Made by a program: the position numbers and the translations under genes | DNA from: Stenotrophomonas sp. Iso1 | GTDB taxonomy: Bacteria; Pseudomonadota; Gammaproteobacteria; Xanthomonadales; Xanthomonadaceae | DNA: 64,000 nucleotides | Reading direction: 5' to 3' | Assembly: GCF_027497995.1 (NCBI RefSeq) | Contig: NZ_JAODBT010000001.1 | Location: forward strand, 1,364,001 to 1,428,000 | Notes under the pieces: generated by a model | What the model saw: the letters and a program-made list of their open reading frames with translations, nothing else | The model's database searches: none | What the model was told of the DNA's origin: nothing | Shown here: piece after piece, positions 38,178 to 47,303 of the stretch | How the letters are laid out: each line of letters begins with the position of its first letter | Numbering within the stretch: the first letter of the stretch is position 1

Positions 38178-38311
38178 TCACAGTAACCACATGAACTGCG
38201 AACGCACGCAACCCGGGTGCGCAAAACGCACCTGGGAAGTGCGTGATTCAGTCGTGTCAGCAACGTTTGTTTGGCTCGCGGATCTGGAGCCTCTCGAACG
38301 CGCCGTTATCT

Positions 38312-38349
38312 CCTGTACCCGGGCGTGCCGTGTTTACCCGGGTTGCAGG
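38312..38349 (+). repeat. CCCGGGT-type palindromic repeat, copy 2
   Basis: CCTGTACCCGGGCGTGCCGT and GTTTACCCGGGTTGCAGG form opposing arms around a short centre. The pattern parallels the copy at 57,349. It lies in the gap between ppc and the thioesterase gene, where no gene is seen. Confidence 0.6.
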
Positions 38350-38451
38350 ACTGCCGCATGCGGGTCTCAAACTTCCTGTCTTGCGCCGAAGGCGATGGGA
38401 CCGCTAGGCAGGAGAGGTTTGCTGCCTCCTCGGTGTCAGCAGCTTCGCGGC

Positions 38452-38973
38452 TTATGCCGCATCTACGGGGAAGTCAGCCTCGCCGGACGGATTGCTCTTG
38501 AGCAGTTCCAGATGACGTTGCTCCATCTCCTGCCGCAGCTGGCGGCGTATCTGCGCGGCGGCGAAGCGGCGTTTCTCATCGCTGGTTTCCGGCAGCAACG
38601 GCGGCACCGGCGTTGGCTTGCCGTGATCATCCACCGCCACCATGGTGAAAAAGCAGCTGTTGGCGTGGCGCACGCTGGCTTTGCGGATGTCCTCGGCCAC
38701 GACCTTGATGCCTACTTCCAGTGAGGAGGTGCCGGTGTAGTTCACCGAGGCCAGAAAGGTGACCAGCTCACCGACGGCGATGGGCTGGCGGAACATCACC
38801 TGGTCCACCGACAGCGTGACGACATAGTTGCCGGCGTAGCGGCTGGCGCAGGCATAGGCCACTTGGTCGAGCAGGCGCAGCACCGAGCCGCCGTGCACTT
38901 TTCCAGAGAAATTTGCCATCTCCGGCGTCATCAAAACAGTCATCGACAACTGGTGGGATTTGGATTCGGACAT
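38452..38973 (-). CDS. Acyl-CoA thioesterase (hotdog fold)
   Basis: This 173-residue hotdog-fold protein hydrolyses acyl-CoA to fatty acid and CoA. It carries the YciA/ACOT-type pattern NFSGKVHGGSVLRLLDQVAY, where the asparagine and the HGG turn sit at the active site, and the strand TSSLEVGIKVVAED. The C-terminal helix is charged (EKRRFAAAQIRRQLRQEMEQ). ATG 38973 is used; an in-frame GTG lies five codons upstream and neither has a clear ribosome-binding site. Confidence 0.9.
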   Translation of the reverse strand: MSESKSHQLSMTVLMTPEMANFSGKVHGGSVLRLLDQVAYACASRYAGNYVVTLSVDQVMFRQPIAVGELVTFLASVNYTGTSSLEVGIKVVAEDIRKASVRHANSCFFTMVAVDDHGKPTPVPPLLPETSDEKRRFAAAQIRRQLRQEMEQRHLELLKSNPSGEADFPVDAA

Positions 38974-39204
38974 GATGGGCAACACCACGACAGCAGGAGC
39001 CGCAGGCTACTCCAGCGCGGGTGGTGGCGATAGTCCGATCGCAGGAATGATGCGTTCCCCTTCTCCCGTTAAGGGGCGAAGCCAGGCGGCTTGCTGGTGC
39101 ATGACGGAACACCCTGCGCGCTGCGTGGTGTTCAGATGCAGATGATGGTGCGCTTGTGCAGTGGAACTCTGGGCCCGGGGAACTTCTCAGTGGGGCAGGG
39201 GATT

Positions 39205-39250
39205 GCCTTCACTCCAACCCCACGCCCGTGTCCGGGAAAAGGGCTTTGAG
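39205..39250 (+). repeat. CCCTCTCCCGC-type palindromic repeat, copy 3 (diverged)
   Basis: TTCACTCCAACCCCACGCCC and CGGGAAAAGGGCTTTGAG are diverged halves of the repeat seen at 11,720, 30,970 and 51,925. A short related unit, CCCCTTCTCCCGTTAAGGGG, lies at about 39,057. Both are between the thioesterase gene and cdsA. Confidence 0.45.
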
Positions 39251-39253
39251 CGA

Positions 39254-40237
39254 TTACTGGAAGTTGTAGCGCACTACATGGAAGAACACCGGCGCGGAGA
39301 ACACGACCGAATCCAACCGGTCGAGAATGCCACCATGGCCTTCGATCATCTCGCCCCAATCCTTGGCGCCGAGGCTGCGCTTCACTGCAGACAGCGCCAA
39401 CCCGCCGAGGAAGCCGCAGATCACGATCAGCAGTGACAACGCGGCCGACTGCAGGGGAGTGAACGGAGTGATCCAATACAGTGCAGCACCGACGCCCGTA
39501 GCGGCCAGCCCGCCGCCGACCAAGCCTTCGACCGTCTTGGAAGGGCTTACCAGTGGTGCGAGCAGATGCTTGCCGAACAATTTGCCGAACACGTACTGCA
39601 GCACGTCACTCAGCTGCACGACCAGCAGCAGGTAGAACAACAGCATCAGGTTCTGGCCTTCGTAGCCGGGAATGCGCAGCAGCATCAACGCTGGCGCGTG
39701 GCTCAAGCAGAACACGGTGAGCATTACGCCCCACTGGATCTTGGTATTTCGCTCCAGGAAATTCTCGGTGTCGCCGGACAGTGCGGAAATTGCCGGTAAC
39801 GCCAGAAAGCCGTAGACCGGAATGCACATGACGAACAGGCCGTACCAATCGATGCCGATCAGCCAGTACTGCAGCGGAATGGCGACATAGAAGCACAGGC
39901 ACAGCGCCAGGTGGTCGCCGCGCCGCGTTGGCGTAAGCGAAATGAACTCGCGCAGCGCGAAGAATGAAAGCAGGCCGAAGAAAACCAGCGTGGCGATCTT
40001 GCCCATCAGGAAGCAGACCAGCAGCACGCCGGCCATCACCCACCACGCGCGGATGCGGGCGTTGAGGTTGTCGACCACCGAGCCGGGTTTGATACGGCCC
40101 AGAATGAAGCCGATCACACTGGCCAGCACCAGCACGCCGATCACACCGCCGATCATCCACCAGAACTTCGGCGGCGCACGGTCAATGGCCTGGTGCAGAA
40201 AGCTGCCGAGCGGCAGATGTTGGAACACGTTGTTCAT
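39254..40237 (-). CDS. cdsA: Phosphatidate cytidylyltransferase
   Basis: This 327-residue multi-helix inner-membrane enzyme makes CDP-diacylglycerol from phosphatidic acid and CTP. The signature region is SPSKTVEGLVGG and GHGGILDRLDSV near the C-terminus, with about eight membrane helices before it. It is somewhat longer at the N-terminus than housekeeping CdsA and stands in an operon with an acyltransferase and a CDP-alcohol phosphotransferase rather than in the ispU-cdsA-dxr cluster. It may therefore be a second CdsA. Its ATG overlaps the acyltransferase stop (ATGA). Confidence 0.88.
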   Translation of the reverse strand: MNNVFQHLPLGSFLHQAIDRAPPKFWWMIGGVIGVLVLASVIGFILGRIKPGSVVDNLNARIRAWWVMAGVLLVCFLMGKIATLVFFGLLSFFALREFISLTPTRRGDHLALCLCFYVAIPLQYWLIGIDWYGLFVMCIPVYGFLALPAISALSGDTENFLERNTKIQWGVMLTVFCLSHAPALMLLRIPGYEGQNLMLLFYLLLVVQLSDVLQYVFGKLFGKHLLAPLVSPSKTVEGLVGGGLAATGVGAALYWITPFTPLQSAALSLLIVICGFLGGLALSAVKRSLGAKDWGEMIEGHGGILDRLDSVVFSAPVFFHVVRYNFQ

Positions 40238-40827
40238 GCCAGATCCACCACGGCTTGCCGGGCGCGTTCAAGGAACTGCACCTTGTCTTCGTCGACGATG
40301 CGATTGAGCGGGGCGCCGAAACGCACCGTGCATACCAGTGGCACCGGCACCATGCTGCCCTTGGGCAGCGCGCGGCGCGCGTTGTCCAGATGTACCGCCA
40401 CCAGTTCCACATGCGGGTACCGCTGCGCCAGATGGAACAAACCGGCCTTGAAGGGCAGCAGCAGTTCTTCGTGGTTGCGCGTGCCTTCGGGGAACAGGAT
40501 CAGCGAATCACCGGCATCCAGTGCGTCGTACAAGGGTTGCAGAGGGTCGCCTTCGCACTTGTTGCGATCACGTTCGATCAGCACCGCATTGAAGCCCTTG
40601 TTGGCGATGACCTTGCGGATGCCCTTGCTCCAATAGTCGCGTGCAGCTACTGGACGGGTGTGCTCGCGCAGCGCAGGCGGCAATGCTGACCACAGAGCCA
40701 CTGTGTCCAGATGGCTGGAATGATTGGCGAAATAGATACGTTGGATATCCGTGGGGCGGCTGCCGATCCAGCGCGGATAAGCGCCGATGAAGATCTTGAC
40801 CGTCGCAACCAGCAGGCGCGACAGCAT
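40234..40827 (-). CDS. PlsC-type 1-acylglycerol-phosphate acyltransferase
   Basis: This 197-residue acyltransferase has the NHSSHLD (HX4D) catalytic motif and the FPEGTR substrate-binding motif. It also has one N-terminal hydrophobic segment that probably anchors it to the inner membrane. It transfers an acyl chain to a glycerol-phosphate-type acceptor, giving phosphatidic acid or a related lipid that cdsA can activate. Start and stop both overlap the neighbouring genes (TGATG and ATGA), so the three genes are translationally coupled. Confidence 0.88.
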   Translation of the reverse strand: MLSRLLVATVKIFIGAYPRWIGSRPTDIQRIYFANHSSHLDTVALWSALPPALREHTRPVAARDYWSKGIRKVIANKGFNAVLIERDRNKCEGDPLQPLYDALDAGDSLILFPEGTRNHEELLLPFKAGLFHLAQRYPHVELVAVHLDNARRALPKGSMVPVPLVCTVRFGAPLNRIVDEDKVQFLERARQAVVDLA

Positions 40828-41450
40828 CACGAGCGCACATTGAGTTGCACGGCGATAGCGCGCATGCGGGTGATGCAGGTCAGCAGCGATCCTGCTGCGA
40901 TAACGACGGCAGCCGTCGGCAGTACGTAAGCGGTGTGCGTGACCAGCACTTCGATCAAGGCCAGCAGGCAGGCTGCGGTGAGCACGGCCATTCGGTGCTG
41001 CTTGGCCATCGGCCCACGAAAATCCTGGGGCAAGCCGAGACTGGCGCCGGACAGACGCACGTAGGCGGTCAGCGCGGCGAGCAGGGCACCCAGCCAGCCC
41101 ACCCATGGCAGGCCGGCGGCGTAACCCAGGGCGACGATCAACAGTGAGTCGGCGATGCGGTCGGGGTATTCGTTGTAGAGCGCGCCAGTCGGGGTTTGCT
41201 TGCCACCTTCCATCGCGACCATGCCGTCGAGCAGGTTGCAGATCAGGCGCAGCTGTATGCAGACGGCGCAGGTGATCAGGCCCGCAATGCCGGGCCAATG
41301 GAGCAGGGCAGCTGCGCCAATGGCGGCGAAGAAGATGCTCAGTACCGAGATCTGGTTCGGTGTGATGGAGGAACGCACCAGCGCGGCACTCAGGGCGCGG
41401 GCCCAGCCGGTGGAACGGGCGGCAATCGGTCTACGGTCATCCTTTCCCAT
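40827..41450 (-). CDS. CDP-alcohol phosphatidyltransferase family protein
   Basis: This 207-residue membrane protein moves a phosphatidyl group between CDP-diacylglycerol and an alcohol. The conserved motif appears as DGMVAMEGGKQTPTGALYNEYPDRIAD. The aspartates and spacing largely follow the family, but the usual Arg after DGxxA is Met. About five to six membrane helices are present. It is the first gene of the operon with the acyltransferase and cdsA. Which alcohol it uses cannot be told. Confidence 0.82.
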   Translation of the reverse strand: MGKDDRRPIAARSTGWARALSAALVRSSITPNQISVLSIFFAAIGAAALLHWPGIAGLITCAVCIQLRLICNLLDGMVAMEGGKQTPTGALYNEYPDRIADSLLIVALGYAAGLPWVGWLGALLAALTAYVRLSGASLGLPQDFRGPMAKQHRMAVLTAACLLALIEVLVTHTAYVLPTAAVVIAAGSLLTCITRMRAIAVQLNVRS

Positions 41451-41502
41451 GTCGGCGATGGTAGTGCATCGTCATGCTCAATGGGCGTAATCAGGAATTG
41501 GC

Positions 41503-42717
41503 TCAGAGTGCCTGCAGGCGTGCACGCATGCCGGCATCGGGGAAGCCGAGCGTGAGGTAGCGTGGTGGATGGATGTGCCGGGCGTCTTTCTGCAACAGGT
41601 GGCCGAGAATGGGTTGGGCTTTTTCCCAATCGACGATCAGGGTGTCCGCGTCGTCATCATGGGTGGGTATGACCAGCACGATGCGATCAGTACGCGGCAG
41701 GGAGCTGGCCACGCCTTCGGTCCAGGCGCATAAGGAATGCTGTTCTTCGTTGTGGACCATGAAGTTGGCGACGAAAACATCTTCCTCGTGCGCCTGGCAC
41801 ACACGGTCCAGCAGTTGCTTCTGCATCGCATAGGCACCTGCGTCCAGCTCCAGCCGTAGCTGCCGCTGCTTTTCGCGCAACGCTGCATCGGCCAGAACGT
41901 GCGCGTGCAACTGCCCTTCGTCGTAGCGCAGCACCTCCCAGGAGATGACGCGGCCGTCGGCAAAGGCCTCGCCTGCCATTTCCAACATATGGGCCTGCGC
42001 CTGCAGGTCGCGCTCACCGGTGACCAGCAGCATGTCGCGGGTGGCCAGCATGAACACCGGGAGGCCAGCAACCGGGACCCGATGCAGCAGATCCGGCAGC
42101 AGGACGCGGCTGCTGTCGTAGGCATCACCCCACGCGGCCTGGTAGACGCCCGGCGCCACTTCCACGAACGGCTCGTCCGGGCTTTGGCGCAGATTGGCAC
42201 GGGCAATGGCTAGTGCCTGGTCGAAGCTGATGCCCCATTCCTCCAGCGGGCCCCGGGTGAGGGTGGCGGTGTGATCCGGGTGATCCACGGCCAGCAACTC
42301 CACGCACTCCTCGCTCAGGCGGCGGTACTGCAGTTGTTGAGGCGGCGCGCTCCAGCCGACCTGCTCGGCGTGGTGGAGGTTGATCTCCTCAAGCTGGGTG
42401 ATGCTGCGGATCAGCGGGCGCAGCAGAGGCCGTGCCTGTTCCAGCGTCATCGCCTCGTCGTTGTCATGGATGCCCAGCAACTGACTGAAGGACTCCAAGG
42501 CCTTGCGTTGCTGCGCGCGAGGCGCGCCCAGATAGGCCTGGTAGGCGTTGTGCAGGTTGAAGTAGGAGCCGTTGGCGTGGCGGATACGGAAGGTGTCGGC
42601 GTCGTATTCCAGCGCGTGCGGGTAGCCCTTGGCACGCACCGCCTCCATGAACTTTTGGGCAAAGCGGTCCGGGTCGGGTTTGTCCTTGAACAGCTTGCCG
42701 ATCAATGCGGAAAACAT
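41503..42717 (-). CDS. DUF1444 family protein
   Basis: This 404-residue soluble protein resembles the DUF1444 (YtpQ-like) family. An N-terminal helical region (FAQKFMEAVRAKGYPHALEY) is followed by RLSEECVELLAVD, the VEVAPGVYQAAWGDAYDSSR and VFMLATRDMLLVTGERD blocks and a C-terminal extension. The function is unknown. AAGGAG lies 8 bases before the ATG at 42717 and fixes it. It lies 52 bases upstream of the lipid operon on the same strand and may be co-transcribed with it. Confidence 0.75.
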   Translation of the reverse strand: MFSALIGKLFKDKPDPDRFAQKFMEAVRAKGYPHALEYDADTFRIRHANGSYFNLHNAYQAYLGAPRAQQRKALESFSQLLGIHDNDEAMTLEQARPLLRPLIRSITQLEEINLHHAEQVGWSAPPQQLQYRRLSEECVELLAVDHPDHTATLTRGPLEEWGISFDQALAIARANLRQSPDEPFVEVAPGVYQAAWGDAYDSSRVLLPDLLHRVPVAGLPVFMLATRDMLLVTGERDLQAQAHMLEMAGEAFADGRVISWEVLRYDEGQLHAHVLADAALREKQRQLRLELDAGAYAMQKQLLDRVCQAHEEDVFVANFMVHNEEQHSLCAWTEGVASSLPRTDRIVLVIPTHDDDADTLIVDWEKAQPILGHLLQKDARHIHPPRYLTLGFPDAGMRARLQAL

Positions 42718-42793
42718 GCCAACGCTCCTTGTGTATGCACGGGCATCGTGTGCGGGCAGGGTGATGCTTGGCAAGCGCGCAGATGCAAATGAA

Positions 42794-42817
42794 GACGGGC
42801 CGCTTGCGCGGCCCGTC
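42794..42817 (-). terminator. Terminator of metK
   Basis: The stem GACGGGCCGC-TTGC-GCGGCCCGTC is perfect and is followed on the minus strand by TTCATTT. It lies 28 bases after the metK stop. Confidence 0.85.
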
Positions 42818-42845
42818 AGGGTATTGCTGGCGATGCTGGCCGAAC

Positions 42846-44081
42846 TTACTTCAGCTTTGCAGCCTTGCGCAGGGCCTCGGCGCGGTCGGTCTTCTCCCAG
42901 GAGAAGGCGGTCGCGTTCTGGGTCTTGCCGTCGCCGTCAACGTACGAGAATTCCTTCGGCTTGCGGCCGAAGTGGCCGTAAGCAGCGGTCTGCTGGTACA
43001 TCGGGTGGATCAGGTCGAGCATCTTGATGATGCCGTACGGGCGCAGGTCGAAGTGCGCGCGGATCAGCTTTTCAATCTGTGCGTCCGGGATCTTGCCGGT
43101 GCCGAAGGTGGTCACCGAGATGGAGGTCGGCTCGGCCACGCCGATGGCGTAGGAAACCTGCACTTCGCACTTGTCGGCCAAGCCGGCGGCAACCACGTTC
43201 TTGGCGACGTAACGGGCAGCGTAAGCGGCCGAGCGGTCAACCTTGGACGGATCCTTGCCCGAGAACGCACCGCCACCGTGACGGGCCATGCCGCCGTAGG
43301 TGTCGACGATGATCTTGCGACCGGTCAGGCCGCAATCGCCCACCGGGCCGCCGATCACGAAGATACCGGTCGGGTTGATGTGCACCTTGTTCTTGGACAG
43401 CTTGTCCAGCCATGCCTTCGGCAGCACCGGCTTGAGGATGTGCTCGCGCACGGCCTCGATCAGGTCTTTCTGCTTCACGCCCGGGTCGTGCTGGGTCGAC
43501 AGAACCACGGCATCCAGGCCTTCGATCTTGCCGTCCTGGCCGTAGCGCAGGGTGACCTGGCTCTTGGCATCCGGACGCAGCCACGGCAGCGGCGAGTTCT
43601 TCTTCTTGCGGACCTTGGCCTGCTGCTCGACCAGACGGTGCGAGTAGTACAGCGGCGCCGGCATGAACTCCGGGGCTTCGTTGCAGGCGTAGCCGAACAT
43701 CAGGCCCTGGTCGCCAGCGCCCTGTTCTTCCAGCTTCTTGGTCTTCTTGCCGCTGCCATCAACGCCGGCGGCGATGTCCACGGACTGCTTGCCGAGCATG
43801 TTGATGATGGCGCAGGTGTGGCCGTCAAAACCGACGTCGGAGTTGTCGTAGCCGATCGAATTGATGACGTTGCGGGTCAGGTCTTCGATGTCGACCCACG
43901 CCGAGGTGGTGACTTCGCCGGCCACGATGGCCGCACCGGTCTTGACCAGGGTTTCGCAGGCCACGCGGGCGCGTTTGTCCTGGGTCAGGATTGCGTCCAG
44001 CACCGCGTCGGAGATCTGGTCGGCAATCTTGTCCGGATGGCCTTCGGAGACCGATTCGGAGGTGAACAGGTAGCTGGACAT
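42846..44081 (-). CDS. metK: S-adenosylmethionine synthetase
   Basis: This 411-residue enzyme makes SAM from methionine and ATP. The N-terminal [20 protein letters not shown], the [12 protein letters not shown] hexapeptide region, and [20 protein letters not shown] are all intact. The protein is a little longer than E. coli MetK, mainly in a KTKKLEEQ insert near residue 112. It feeds the cycle whose by-product is cleared by ahcY about 10 kb away. No SAM riboswitch was recognised in its 152-base leader region, which it shares with a divergent gene. Confidence 0.97.
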   Translation of the reverse strand: MSSYLFTSESVSEGHPDKIADQISDAVLDAILTQDKRARVACETLVKTGAAIVAGEVTTSAWVDIEDLTRNVINSIGYDNSDVGFDGHTCAIINMLGKQSVDIAAGVDGSGKKTKKLEEQGAGDQGLMFGYACNEAPEFMPAPLYYSHRLVEQQAKVRKKKNSPLPWLRPDAKSQVTLRYGQDGKIEGLDAVVLSTQHDPGVKQKDLIEAVREHILKPVLPKAWLDKLSKNKVHINPTGIFVIGGPVGDCGLTGRKIIVDTYGGMARHGGGAFSGKDPSKVDRSAAYAARYVAKNVVAAGLADKCEVQVSYAIGVAEPTSISVTTFGTGKIPDAQIEKLIRAHFDLRPYGIIKMLDLIHPMYQQTAAYGHFGRKPKEFSYVDGDGKTQNATAFSWEKTDRAEALRKAAKLK

Positions 44082-44233
44082 CGAGGCAATATCCTTTAAT
44101 TCGGATGGAAAGATGGGTGCGCATGATACACGTCATGCCCCAAGGGTGCATTGTGCGCCGAGGCATGTTGCCGCTCGTTAAGCAGAGGGTCGCCGGAGCA
44201 GGGGGCGGTGTGACTGGCTGCTAGGATCCGCGC

Positions 44234-45292
44234 ATGGATTCCCTCAGCCAAATCGTTCTTGGTGGCGCCATTGCCGCCGCCATCGCCCCCGCTGGGCATC
44301 GCCGCGCCGCGCTGTTGGCAGGCGCCGCGTTGGGCACCGTGCCCGATCTCGATGGTTTGTTCATCGCAGCCTTCACCGACAACCCGGTGAGCCTGATGAC
44401 GGTGCACCGCAGTTTCAGCCATTCGCTGTTCGTGCTGCCGCTGCTCGGTACGCTGATCTGGTGGCTGTATCGGGGCTTTGGCCATGGCCGGGTCGCCGAG
44501 GCGCCGGGCCGCTGGTGGTGGGCAATGGTGCTGGCGTTGGTTACCCATCCGTTGCTGGACGCCTTCACCGTTTATGGCACCCAACTGTGGTGGCCGCTGA
44601 CGCCGCCGCCGACCATGTGGTCCAGCGTGTTCATCATCGACCCGCTGTACACGGTGTGGCTGCTGATCGGCTGTCTGGTGGCGTGGTGGGCGCGGGCACG
44701 TCCGCTCGCGCAACGGGCGTTGGTGCTTGGGTTGGTCCTCAGTACGGGCTACCTGGGCTGGTCGTTGCTGGCCAAGGCGCAGGTTGACCGTGCCGCCGAC
44801 CAGGCGTTGGCCAGCATGGGCTTGGCCGATGCGCCACGCTTCTCGGTGCCGATGCCTTTCAACACCTTGTTGTGGCGCGTGGTGGCGATGACGCCACAGG
44901 GCTATGTAGTTGGTGACCGTTCGTTGTGGGCGGACCATGGGCCGATGCAGTTCCAAGGATATCCATCGAATGTGCAGGCGCTGCGCCAGGCCGGTGAGAT
45001 CCCGGCCGTGCGACGCCTGCAGTGGTTCAATCACGGTTTCATGCGGGCCCAGGCGAAGGACGGCGAGCTGGTGCTCAGCGATCTGCGCATGGGGCTGGAG
45101 CCGGACTACAACTTCAACTTCGCGGTGGCGGTCGAGCACGATGGCCGGTGGGAAGCCACTGCGCCGCGACAGCAGCGGCCGTCGTATCGCGAGGCGGGCA
45201 ACCAAGGCGTTCTCAAGCAGCGTCTGGCGCAGATGTGGCAGCGGATCTGGCAGGCGCCTGAGCCCACCGCCGCCGCTGCCAATACTCAGTAG
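44234..45292 (+). CDS. Inner-membrane metal-dependent hydrolase (YdjM/DUF457 family)
   Basis: This 352-residue protein has several membrane helices and the family's conserved histidines and aspartates: GTVPDLDGL, the HRSFSHSL pair, and THPLLDAFT. These probably bind metal near the membrane face. A soluble C-terminal part follows (about 190-352). Characterised members are few, and some are annotated as LexA-regulated membrane hydrolases. AGGA precedes the ATG by 7-8 bases. Its 3' end overlaps the convergent methyltransferase gene by 7 bases. Confidence 0.85.
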   Translation: MDSLSQIVLGGAIAAAIAPAGHRRAALLAGAALGTVPDLDGLFIAAFTDNPVSLMTVHRSFSHSLFVLPLLGTLIWWLYRGFGHGRVAEAPGRWWWAMVLALVTHPLLDAFTVYGTQLWWPLTPPPTMWSSVFIIDPLYTVWLLIGCLVAWWARARPLAQRALVLGLVLSTGYLGWSLLAKAQVDRAADQALASMGLADAPRFSVPMPFNTLLWRVVAMTPQGYVVGDRSLWADHGPMQFQGYPSNVQALRQAGEIPAVRRLQWFNHGFMRAQAKDGELVLSDLRMGLEPDYNFNFAVAVEHDGRWEATAPRQQRPSYREAGNQGVLKQRLAQMWQRIWQAPEPTAAAANTQ

Positions 45293-46107
45293 ACCGTGGC
45301 ACTGGCCTGCACGAAGGAATAGAAGAACACCGCATTGGGGTCGTTCTGTACCTGATTGAACTCGCGGCGCATTCCCTCGACTGTGGCCGTATCCACCTTG
45401 CCGGCTTCCAGCAACTGGTCGGCGGCTGACAGCAGCAGTTCTTCCCACAGCGCGAACATCACTTTGCGCCGTGCCGGCTCGCGGTTATCCAGGTGCACGG
45501 TCTTGGTCTGTGTCTGCACGTCGCGGAAGCCGCCGGCCAGCAGCAGGTTGCCCAGCTTGGCGCCGACGAACGGGTCGCCACCGCTGTCGATCTGGAAATC
45601 GTTGAACGCCATCCAGTAGCGCCAGAGGTTGGGCGAGTACGGATCAAGCAGGAAGGAGGCATTCATCACCTCGGTCACGAACACCGGCGAGCCCGGGCTC
45701 AACACACGGCGGACCTCGGCCAGGGCGCGGGCGGGCGAGGGCACGTGTTCCAGTACCCAGCACAGAAAGGCGCCGTCGAAACTGCGCGGCTCGAACGGCA
45801 GATCGGTGGCGTCGGCGCGCTGGAATTCGCAGCGCTCACGCAACCACGGCGTCTGAGCCATGTGCTCGTTGGCGGCGGCCAGCTGCCGTTCGTTGAGGTC
45901 CACACCGGTGATGCGCAGGTCGGGAAAGCGGCGCAGCAGAATTTCGGTCTGCGCGCCCACACCGCTGCCTACTTCCAGTACGTGGCGGGCGTTGCAGAAG
46001 TCGATGTCGTGAAAGACGGCCGGTTCAAACAGGCGCGCCTGTTTGCGCAGCCGGGTCTGCTCGTTGGCGGAGAAGCCATGCAGGTAGGGGAAGTCATTGA
46101 GCGTCAT
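45286..46107 (-). CDS. Class I SAM-dependent methyltransferase
   Basis: This 273-residue protein carries the SAM-binding motif I VLEVGSGVGAQTEIL and the acidic loop ITGVDLNERQL. Motif II/III regions are RADATDLPF and DGAFLCWVLEHVPSP. It resembles UbiE-like small-molecule methyltransferases, but the substrate is unknown. The start at 46107 is where family similarity begins; the frame is open 12 codons further. It overlaps the convergent membrane hydrolase gene at its 3' end. Confidence 0.85.
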   Translation of the reverse strand: MTLNDFPYLHGFSANEQTRLRKQARLFEPAVFHDIDFCNARHVLEVGSGVGAQTEILLRRFPDLRITGVDLNERQLAAANEHMAQTPWLRERCEFQRADATDLPFEPRSFDGAFLCWVLEHVPSPARALAEVRRVLSPGSPVFVTEVMNASFLLDPYSPNLWRYWMAFNDFQIDSGGDPFVGAKLGNLLLAGGFRDVQTQTKTVHLDNREPARRKVMFALWEELLLSAADQLLEAGKVDTATVEGMRREFNQVQNDPNAVFFYSFVQASATVY

Positions 46108-46563
46108 GGATACGGCGTCTTGCAGGAATCCCGCAAGTATCACCAGCGTCCGTTACTGCTGCGCATGCAATGCGGGAACCCAGCATTGCAGTGTGGGTGG
46201 CAATCCTTGTGGGGCGGGGCTTTGCACCCACTGGGGACTGATAACCATCGGTTGTTTGCTTGGGACGGAAAGGAATCAGTAGCGATTGAGATTCACGGCC
46301 GCCGGGTCATACGCCGGCTGCTGTTGCGGAACTCGGCCGTTTTCGTAGCAATTCCTGACAGCACGAGGAGCGGGGTGTTTCGGGTCTCGCGGTTGAAACT
46401 GCGCTTGCAGCAGGCCCGGCGCGTTTGGTCTTGCGATTTGTTCTAAAAATGAAACTATTCATTGGAATTTGAGTAATTGTTCTAATTTTGCAAGCAAATA
46501 GAATGGCGGCCAACAAGACAGATCGGCGCTGTTGCCGGTCTACCTTCCCCAAAGGAAATGATC
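46108..46563. other. Intergenic region upstream of the nitroreductase
   Basis: This gap of about 456 bases lies between divergent genes and holds no convincing gene; the open plus-strand frame across it is antisense to the methyltransferase and continues by chance. The last 120 bases are strikingly AT-rich compared with the surroundings. They contain two copies of TTGTTCTAA(A/T) at 46438-46447 and 46477-46486, plausible regulator half-sites or promoter DNA for the nitroreductase gene. Confidence 0.5.
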
Positions 46564-47163
46564 ATGAGCAGCCAAGCCATCTCCCTGTACAAGAAGCGTC
46601 GTTCCCAGTACGCGCTCGGCAAGAACCTGCCGATCAGCCAGAACGACACCACCCACCTGATCAAGCAGGCCGTGCGCGAAGCGCCGTCGGCCTTCAACGC
46701 GCAGTCCTCGCGTGCGGTGATCCTGTTCGGCGCCGAGAACCAGAAGTTCTGGACCCGCGCCAAGGACGAACTGCGCAAGATCGTGCCGGCCGAAGCATTC
46801 GCCGGCACCGAGAAGAAGATCGACAGCTTCGCCGCCGGCGCAGGGACGGTGCTGTTCTTCATCGATACCGACGTAGTGAAGGGCCTGCAGGATCAGTTCG
46901 CCCTGTACGCCGACAATTTCCCGGTTTGGGCTGAGCAGTCCAACGGCATGGCGCAGTTTGCGGTGTGGACCGCACTGGCCGACGCGGACATCGGCGCCAG
47001 CCTGCAGCACTACAACCCGCTGGTGGACGACACCGTACGCGAAGCCTGGGGCGTGCCGGCGAGCTGGACCCTGCGTGCACAGATGCCGTTCGGTTCCAAC
47101 GAAGCAGGCTTTGGTGAAAAGGCCTACGTGGAAGACGAGGCCCGTTTCAAGGTGTTTGGCTGA
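46564..47163 (+). CDS. Nitroreductase family protein (Frm2/Hbn1-like)
   Basis: This 199-residue FMN-dependent oxidoreductase resembles the Frm2/Hbn1 branch of nitroreductases. It has an early RRSQYALGKNLPIS, the FMN-site APSAFNAQSSRAVIL and WAEQSNGMAQFAVWTALA, and the terminal GFGEKAYVEDEARFKVF. Enzymes of this branch are linked to oxidative stress and nitro-compound reduction. I chose ATG 46564 rather than 46558 because AAAGGA ends 7 bases before the former and only 1 base before the latter. A strong terminator follows. Confidence 0.9.
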   Translation: MSSQAISLYKKRRSQYALGKNLPISQNDTTHLIKQAVREAPSAFNAQSSRAVILFGAENQKFWTRAKDELRKIVPAEAFAGTEKKIDSFAAGAGTVLFFIDTDVVKGLQDQFALYADNFPVWAEQSNGMAQFAVWTALADADIGASLQHYNPLVDDTVREAWGVPASWTLRAQMPFGSNEAGFGEKAYVEDEARFKVFG

Positions 47164-47228
47164 TCGTGTCTGATTGACATGTGTCGGCGCGGTTCTCTCT
47201 CCCCCGCGCGCCGACACCAGCCACACCC

Positions 47229-47257
47229 GCCCGCCGGTAATGCCGGCGGGCTTTTTT
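47229..47257 (+). terminator. Terminator of the nitroreductase gene
   Basis: The stem GCCCGCCGG-TAATG-CCGGCGGGC is followed by TTTTTT, about 65 bases after the stop codon. Confidence 0.93.
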
Positions 47258-47303
47258 ATGTAGGGCGGCGCTGGTTGGGGTGCGCATGCGGAGAGCGCGC
47301 CAC

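Noticed and set aside
44082..44233. A possible SAM riboswitch in the metK leader
   Set aside because: I looked for the conserved words of SAM-I, SAM-II and related classes and saw none. The region is short and shared with a divergent gene. A covariance-model search would decide.
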